A stretch of 64,000 nt of DNA from Stutzerimonas urumqiensis (GTDB lineage: Bacteria; Pseudomonadota; Gammaproteobacteria; Pseudomonadales; Pseudomonadaceae), in NCBI RefSeq assembly GCF_003640395.1, contig NZ_RBZQ01000003.1, positions 62,001 to 126,000 of the forward strand, read 5' to 3'. Both the position numbers and the translations under genes were made by a program. Positions within the stretch are counted from its first letter, which is position 1. The number at the start of each line of letters is the position of its first letter. The notes beneath the pieces were generated by a model, which made no database searches, was not told the origin of the DNA, and saw only the letters and a program-made list of their open reading frames with translations. Of this stretch, positions 59,592-64,000 are shown piece by piece.

Positions 59592-61175
59592 CTAGCGGGC
59601 GCCGGTCATTTCGCGCTGGATATCACCGACGGTGCGCACCCATGGCTTTCCGGAGCGAAGAGCTTGCGGCAACTCGGCAATCGCCGCCTGGGCGGCGGCG
59701 CGCGACGTGAAATCTCCATAGGTGACGACGTAGAGCGGCTTACCCTCGTGCTGCTTGGTGTAATAGCGGAATTGGCCGCCATGCTTGGCAACCAGCGCCT
59801 GTGCGTTACGCTCCGTGCGTGTACCCAGCAACTGCACGACGAAGCGTGACGCCGGCCGCTCGGCATACCAGCCTGCGGCACCGACGGTCCCTGAGGCCGC
59901 CGAAGCAGCTGGAGCGGCCTTGGGCGTCGCACGCTCTTCCCGTGCCGGCTCCGGCGCTGGCTCGGCAGGCGCAGCTTCCGGTTCGCTGATCGCGATCTCG
60001 TCACGAGGCGGCGCCGCGGGCCTTGGTTGCACCGCTGTAGGCATAGGCGCAATCGGTTCTGTCGAGGAGGCGCTGTCGCCATCCAGGGGTTGCTGCGTTT
60101 CATCTTCACCGCCCGCTGAGGCGGCCAATGGCTCGCGAATCACCGGCTGGGCATCACCGACCAGAGGAAGCGGGATGGGCTGGTCACCGCCCTCGAACTC
60201 GATAGGCGCACCGGATGCAAGCTCCGGAGCAGAGGCCGGCTCCGCCCCTGGCGCGGCTGCCTCGTCTAGAGAGAGCGGCACCCCCGCGATTTCGGCCGGC
60301 TCCTCCGGTTCGTTCGTGCTGAACAGCCATGCAAGCACGACCACGAGAAGAACAGCCGCCGCTGCCGCCAGATGCTTTCGAGGAAGGGCGAATCCGCTGG
60401 CGGACCCTTTCCGCCCTTGCGAACGCTCCGCCTCGGCCTTTTCGATCAGCACGGCTTTCGCAGCAGCATTGAGCCTGCCCGGCCATCCCTCGGCCTGATC
60501 ATGGATATCCTCGATCTGCTCCTCGCTGAAGAGCTCGATGCCATGCCCAGCAGCCTCAAGCCGCGCCGCCAGATAATCTCGGCTCTCCTCTAGCGTGTAG
60601 GGCTGCAATTCGATGGCGTGGAAGCGCTCCTCATCGCCCGCCAAGGCTTCCAGGCGAGAAGCCAGTGCCGGCTGCCCGAACAGGAAGACATGAGGACGCC
60701 CGTCAGGACTCCCTTCCGCGAGGCGCAACGCGGCATCCAGCCCTGACTCGGCAAGCCGGTCGGCGTCATCGACCAGGATGTAGACCTCCTGTCCGGTCAG
60801 GCCCAGCTGGACGACTTGCGCCAGCACAGTGGCCATCGACGAGCCGCCGGCATCCAGCCCCTGAGCGACCTGCTGAAGAATCGATTCGGACAAAGCACCG
60901 GCTTGCGCTGAGATGACGACCGTACGAACCGACTGCTTGTTGGTGCTGGCTACCAATGCCTGGCGCAACAAGGTCTTGCCGCTTCCAGACGGACCGGTGA
61001 CCGCGAGCAGCAACTGACTGTAGCGGGCAAGGTGATGAAGCTGTCCCAAAACGGGTTTGCGCTGGGCCGGGTAAAACTTGAAGCCAGGCGTGCGTGCCGC
61101 GAACGGGTCGTGGGAAAAACCAAAATGCTCCAGATACTGGTCGTCAGCGCTCAGCTCGCTCTTGGCATCATGCAC
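59592..61175 (-). CDS. AAA-ATPase/SPOR-domain protein (DamX-like)
   Basis: A 527-residue inner-membrane protein. Residues ~20-250 form an ExeA-like AAA domain with P-loop GPSGSGKT (61-68) and Walker [11 protein letters not shown] (131-140). A single membrane helix lies at about 268-286, then a ~150-residue Pro/Ala/Glu-rich periplasmic linker and a C-terminal SPOR domain ([22 protein letters not shown]... to the end) that binds denuded peptidoglycan at the division septum. Sits downstream of aroB with an 8-base overlap, as in other gammaproteobacteria where damX follows aroKB. Likely a cell-division protein. Confidence 0.87.
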   Translation of the reverse strand: MHDAKSELSADDQYLEHFGFSHDPFAARTPGFKFYPAQRKPVLGQLHHLARYSQLLLAVTGPSGSGKTLLRQALVASTNKQSVRTVVISAQAGALSESILQQVAQGLDAGGSSMATVLAQVVQLGLTGQEVYILVDDADRLAESGLDAALRLAEGSPDGRPHVFLFGQPALASRLEALAGDEERFHAIELQPYTLEESRDYLAARLEAAGHGIELFSEEQIEDIHDQAEGWPGRLNAAAKAVLIEKAEAERSQGRKGSASGFALPRKHLAAAAAVLLVVVLAWLFSTNEPEEPAEIAGVPLSLDEAAAPGAEPASAPELASGAPIEFEGGDQPIPLPLVGDAQPVIREPLAASAGGEDETQQPLDGDSASSTEPIAPMPTAVQPRPAAPPRDEIAISEPEAAPAEPAPEPAREERATPKAAPAASAASGTVGAAGWYAERPASRFVVQLLGTRTERNAQALVAKHGGQFRYYTKQHEGKPLYVVTYGDFTSRAAAQAAIAELPQALRSGKPWVRTVGDIQREMTGAR

Positions 61176-62271
61176 GTGCTTGCTCCTTCAATGCCTGATA
61201 GTCGGCTCGCAGCGTCTGCTCGAGCAGGCCCTGCTGAAAATCGCCAGTGACGATCGCTTCGCCAATCCGCCGCAGGAGGATGAGCCGCAGCTGCCCATCG
61301 AGGACCTTCTTGTCGACCGACATGAAGCGGGCGAAATCCTGCGCCGTCATGTCACTTGGCGGCGTTACCGGCAAACCAGCCGACGCCAGCAAGCGGATGG
61401 CACGATCGCGTTCCGGCTCGGTCAGCCAGCCCGACCGGCATGACAAATCCAGAGCCATCACCGTTCCGGCTGCAACCGCCTCGCCATGAAGCCAGGCACC
61501 ATAGCCCTGATGGGCCTCGATCGCATGGCCAAAGGTATGCCCCAGATTGAGAATCGCCCGAATACCACCCTCACGCTCATCGGCCGAGACGATCCGGGCC
61601 TTGGCAGCGCAAGACTGATACACCGCGTGCTCGATTGCCGCCGGATCGAGTTGCCGAAGCGCATTCACGTTCTGTTCGAGCCAGCTGAAAAACGCCTCAT
61701 CGCAGATCAGGCCGTACTTGATTACCTCAGCCAGTCCGGCTGACAACTCCCGCGGGGGCAAGGTACTGAGTGTCGTCGAGTCGATGAGCACGGCCTTGGG
61801 CTGATAGAAAGCACCAACCATGTTCTTGCCGAGGGGATGGTTGATGCCGGTCTTGCCGCCGACCGACGAATCGACCTGGGATAACAGCGTGGTGGGTACC
61901 TGGATGAAATCGACCCCCCGCTGATAACAGGCAGCGGCGAACCCGGTCATGTCACCGATGACACCACCGCCCAGCGCAATCAAGGTGGTGCGGCGGTCAT
62001 GCCGCGCCTGAAGCAGGCCATCGAAAATAAGCTGAAGGGTAGGCCAATCCTTGTGCGCCTCGCCGTCCGGCAGAACGATGGAGATAACGGAGAATCCGTC
62101 CAGACTCTGGAGCAGGCGCTCGAGATACAGAGGCGCAATCGTCTCGTTGGTTACGATCGCCACCTGGCGTCCGCCGATATGCCGCCGAAGCAGATCAGCC
62201 TGGGCAAGGATGCCCTCGCCGATATAAATGGGATAGCCACGTTCGGCCAGATCGACCTTCAGAGTCTGCAT
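61168..62271 (-). CDS. aroB: 3-dehydroquinate synthase
   Basis: A 367-residue NAD- and metal-dependent enzyme converting DAHP to 3-dehydroquinate in the shikimate pathway. Blocks: [30 protein letters not shown] (NAD site), [25 protein letters not shown], and the metal ligands in [11 protein letters not shown] and [10 protein letters not shown]. Start MQTLKVDL matches the family; the longest frame adds 46 codons overlapping aroK. It lies 22 bases after aroK and overlaps the SPOR-protein gene. Confidence 0.96.
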   Translation of the reverse strand: MQTLKVDLAERGYPIYIGEGILAQADLLRRHIGGRQVAIVTNETIAPLYLERLLQSLDGFSVISIVLPDGEAHKDWPTLQLIFDGLLQARHDRRTTLIALGGGVIGDMTGFAAACYQRGVDFIQVPTTLLSQVDSSVGGKTGINHPLGKNMVGAFYQPKAVLIDSTTLSTLPPRELSAGLAEVIKYGLICDEAFFSWLEQNVNALRQLDPAAIEHAVYQSCAAKARIVSADEREGGIRAILNLGHTFGHAIEAHQGYGAWLHGEAVAAGTVMALDLSCRSGWLTEPERDRAIRLLASAGLPVTPPSDMTAQDFARFMSVDKKVLDGQLRLILLRRIGEAIVTGDFQQGLLEQTLRADYQALKEQARA

Positions 62272-62293
62272 AAAGCCCCCGACAGAAAGAGCG

Positions 62294-62842
62294 CTAGGAT
62301 AGCGCAGCCGCCCCCGGGGTTTCACGCGACGCCGCGAGACCTTGCAGGCGATCGAGAATTTCCAGAACGACCAACCGCGGAGGACGCTCGTCCGTTTCGA
62401 TGATGACATCGGCGATCAGGCGATAGAGCGGGTCGCGGACCGCCATCAAATTGGCCAGCACCTGGCCGGGATTGGGCGCCTGAAGCAAGGGCCGGTTGCG
62501 ATCACGTGCAGTGCGATCGAGCTGCTGATCGACCGAAGTGTGCAGATAGATGACTCGCCCGCCAGCTTTCATCGCCTGACGGTTGTCCTCACGCAAGACG
62601 GCGCCGCCGCCGGTAGCCAGCACCAAGCCGGAGCACTGGCATAGTTCGGCGATCACGGCATGCTCGCGCTCGCGGAAGCCCTGCTCACCCTCGACATCGA
62701 AGATCCACGGGATGTTGGCTCCCGTCCGCTGCTCGATTTCCTTGTCGGAATCCTTGAACGGTAGCCGGAGCTCCTTGGCGAGCAGGCGCCCGATGGTGCT
62801 TTTGCCAGCACCCATCGGGCCTACGAGAATCAGGTTTTGCAC
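62294..62842 (-). CDS. aroK: Shikimate kinase
   Basis: A 182-residue kinase phosphorylating shikimate at the 3-position. P-loop [12 protein letters not shown] near the N-terminus, [19 protein letters not shown] (substrate Asp and Mg site), FREREHAVI and LATGGGAVL are canonical, and RNRPLL is the lid Arg. Start is GTG. It begins four bases after the pilQ stop codon, the usual pilQ-aroK-aroB order in pseudomonads. Length is normal. Confidence 0.96.
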   Translation of the reverse strand: MQNLILVGPMGAGKSTIGRLLAKELRLPFKDSDKEIEQRTGANIPWIFDVEGEQGFREREHAVIAELCQCSGLVLATGGGAVLREDNRQAMKAGGRVIYLHTSVDQQLDRTARDRNRPLLQAPNPGQVLANLMAVRDPLYRLIADVIIETDERPPRLVVLEILDRLQGLAASRETPGAAALS

Positions 62843-62846
62843 TCAG

Positions 62847-64000
62847 TCAACGGCTCACCGCGATAGCTTGGTGGTCGATTATAGAGGGCGTGAGGAAAAT
62901 CAGAAGCTCGGTCTTCTCATCGGTAACCCTGTCGCGCCGGAACAGCCGACCGACGTAAGGCACATCGCCCAGGAACGGAACCTTATCGACCGCCTTGCTT
63001 TGCGTATTCGAGAAGACACCGCCGATGACCACTGTCTCGCCATTGTCGACCAGAACCTTGGCGTTCACCTCGTTCTTGTCGATCGGCGGGACGCCATTGA
63101 TTGCCCTCTGGTAATTCGGGGCATCCTTGGTGACCTTCACTTCCATGATCACCCGATTATCCGGCGTGATCTGCGGGGTGACTTCGAGCGACAGGGCAGC
63201 TTCCTTGAACGAGGTGCTGGTCGCGCCGCTCGACGACGCCTCCTGGTAGGGGATCTCCGAGCCACGCAAGATCTTCGCGGTCTCCTTGTCCGACGTCATG
63301 ACCTTGGGCTGGGAAACGATTTCGCCATTGCCCGATGCTTCCATCGCGCTCAGCTCGAGATCGAGCAGCACATTGTCAGTCAGGTATGCGATACCGATAC
63401 CAGAGGTAGCATCAAGCGCACCCAGGTCGACGAAGGGCGTATTCGCGCTCAGATCGTCACCGGTGTTGCCCGCCTCATCACCATTGTCATCCAGACCATA
63501 GATGGTGGTGTCGCCGCCGACTCGCGTACCGCCCCAGCGGACACCGAGACTCTTGTCGTAGTCGACGTTCGCCTCGACGATGCGCGCCTCGATCATGACC
63601 TGGCGAACCGGAATGTCCAGCTGCGCCACGATACGCCGCAACTCGTCGAGGCGATCCTGCGTCTGGTAAGCGATGATGTTGTTGGTGCGGTCGTCGACAG
63701 CGATGGAGCCGCGATCATCCGGCACGCCCTCGGCACTCGTAACGGACTGGAACAAGGCAGCAATATCCGAGGCCTTGGCATAGTTCACCTGGACCACTTC
63801 CCGGCGTAGCGGCGCCAGCTCGGCGAGCTGCCGCTTGGCTTCGAGCTCCTGACGTTCCCGCGCTGCGATCTCGTCGGCAGGCGCGACGAGCAGGACATTA
63901 CCCACTTGACGCTTATCCAGCCCCTTGGTTTTCAGGACCAGGTCGAGCGCCTGGTCCCAAGGAACGTTTTGCAGCCGCAGGGTGATGTTGCCCTCCACCG
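62847..64000 (-). CDS. pilQ: Type IV pilus secretin PilQ (3' part, truncated by window edge)
   Basis: The last ~384 residues of PilQ, the outer-membrane channel for type IV pili. The visible part has the end of the N0/STN-like domain (ITLRLQNVPWDQALDLVLKT), an N1 domain (VVQVNYAKASDIAALFQSV, RTNNIIAYQTQDRLDELRR) and the secretin domain (ISQPKV-like GEIVSQPKVMT, LEVTPQITPDNRVIMEV, PFLGDVPYVGRLFRR and TELLIFLTPSII). The N-terminal AMIN domains and signal peptide are beyond the window. No frame damage in what is seen. Confidence 0.95.
   Translation of the reverse strand, partial: VEGNITLRLQNVPWDQALDLVLKTKGLDKRQVGNVLLVAPADEIAARERQELEAKRQLAELAPLRREVVQVNYAKASDIAALFQSVTSAEGVPDDRGSIAVDDRTNNIIAYQTQDRLDELRRIVAQLDIPVRQVMIEARIVEANVDYDKSLGVRWGGTRVGGDTTIYGLDDNGDEAGNTGDDLSANTPFVDLGALDATSGIGIAYLTDNVLLDLELSAMEASGNGEIVSQPKVMTSDKETAKILRGSEIPYQEASSSGATSTSFKEAALSLEVTPQITPDNRVIMEVKVTKDAPNYQRAINGVPPIDKNEVNAKVLVDNGETVVIGGVFSNTQSKAVDKVPFLGDVPYVGRLFRRDRVTDEKTELLIFLTPSIIDHQAIAVSR

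Overview
The window looks like chromosomal DNA of a high-GC gammaproteobacterium of the Pseudomonas group, most likely a Stutzerimonas (Pseudomonas stutzeri-like) strain. This rests on gene content and order. The blocks bioB-F-H-C-D / small protein / acyl-CoA dehydrogenases and hemE-gltD-gltB-(SPOR protein)-aroB-aroK-pilQ match the order I recall from P. aeruginosa (around PA0500-PA0508 and PA5034-PA5040). A napEDABC operon and Pseudomonas-type REP sequences add support. No plasmid, phage, IS element, CRISPR array, tRNA or rRNA was seen.

Layout. 1-7.5 kb: an aldo/keto reductase, a protealysin-type M4 protease translationally coupled to an emfourin-type inhibitor, a PsiE-family protein, a Na+/H+ antiporter, an OprD-type porin and a membrane acyltransferase-like protein. 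7.5-11.6 kb: periplasmic nitrate reductase operon napEDABC on the minus strand. Upstream of it lie an FNR/ANR-like box and a candidate GGA-rich small RNA. 12-19.6 kb: three paralogous ~600-residue acyl-CoA dehydrogenases with a GGDEF protein between them. 20-25.4 kb: biotin operon bioBFHCD, facing comF across a BirA-type operator. 25.4-27.6 kb: modE-modA-modB, with a ModE-type palindrome touching the modE start codon and no modC beside it. 27.7-29.8 kb: srkA and rlmJ. 29.9-38 kb: a complete carotenoid cluster: crtZ, then crtB-crtI-crtY-crtX-idi (minus strand) and crtE (divergent). It is sufficient on paper to make zeaxanthin and its glucosides from IPP. 38-52 kb: a fourth acyl-CoA dehydrogenase, a K+/H+ antiporter, an MscK-type channel, SelO, an amino-acid racemase, an SLC13 transporter, TrxC, an orphan glycosyltransferase and a small hypothetical protein. 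52-64 kb: hemE, gltD, gltB, a DamX-like SPOR protein, aroB, aroK and the 3' part of pilQ.

How parts fit. Nap needs molybdenum cofactor, and the molybdate uptake genes with their regulator lie 14 kb away, although the ATPase gene modC is not in the window. The crt genes overlap by 4-11 bases (crtX-crtY-crtI-crtB) and form one transcription unit with idi. Their promoter faces the crtE promoter across about 90 bp containing a TTGTACAA palindrome. Composite REP-type repeats occur at four places: between bioD and the next gene, between bioF and bioB, between crtZ and crtB (three tandem units), and upstream of the K+/H+ antiporter (three tandem units). They all lie between genes. The points most worth a second look are the GGA-rich sRNA candidate, the crt divergent promoter, the operator-over-start arrangements at comF and modE, the missing modC, the terminator hairpin in the leader of the orphan glycosyltransferase, and the basic tail on RlmJ.
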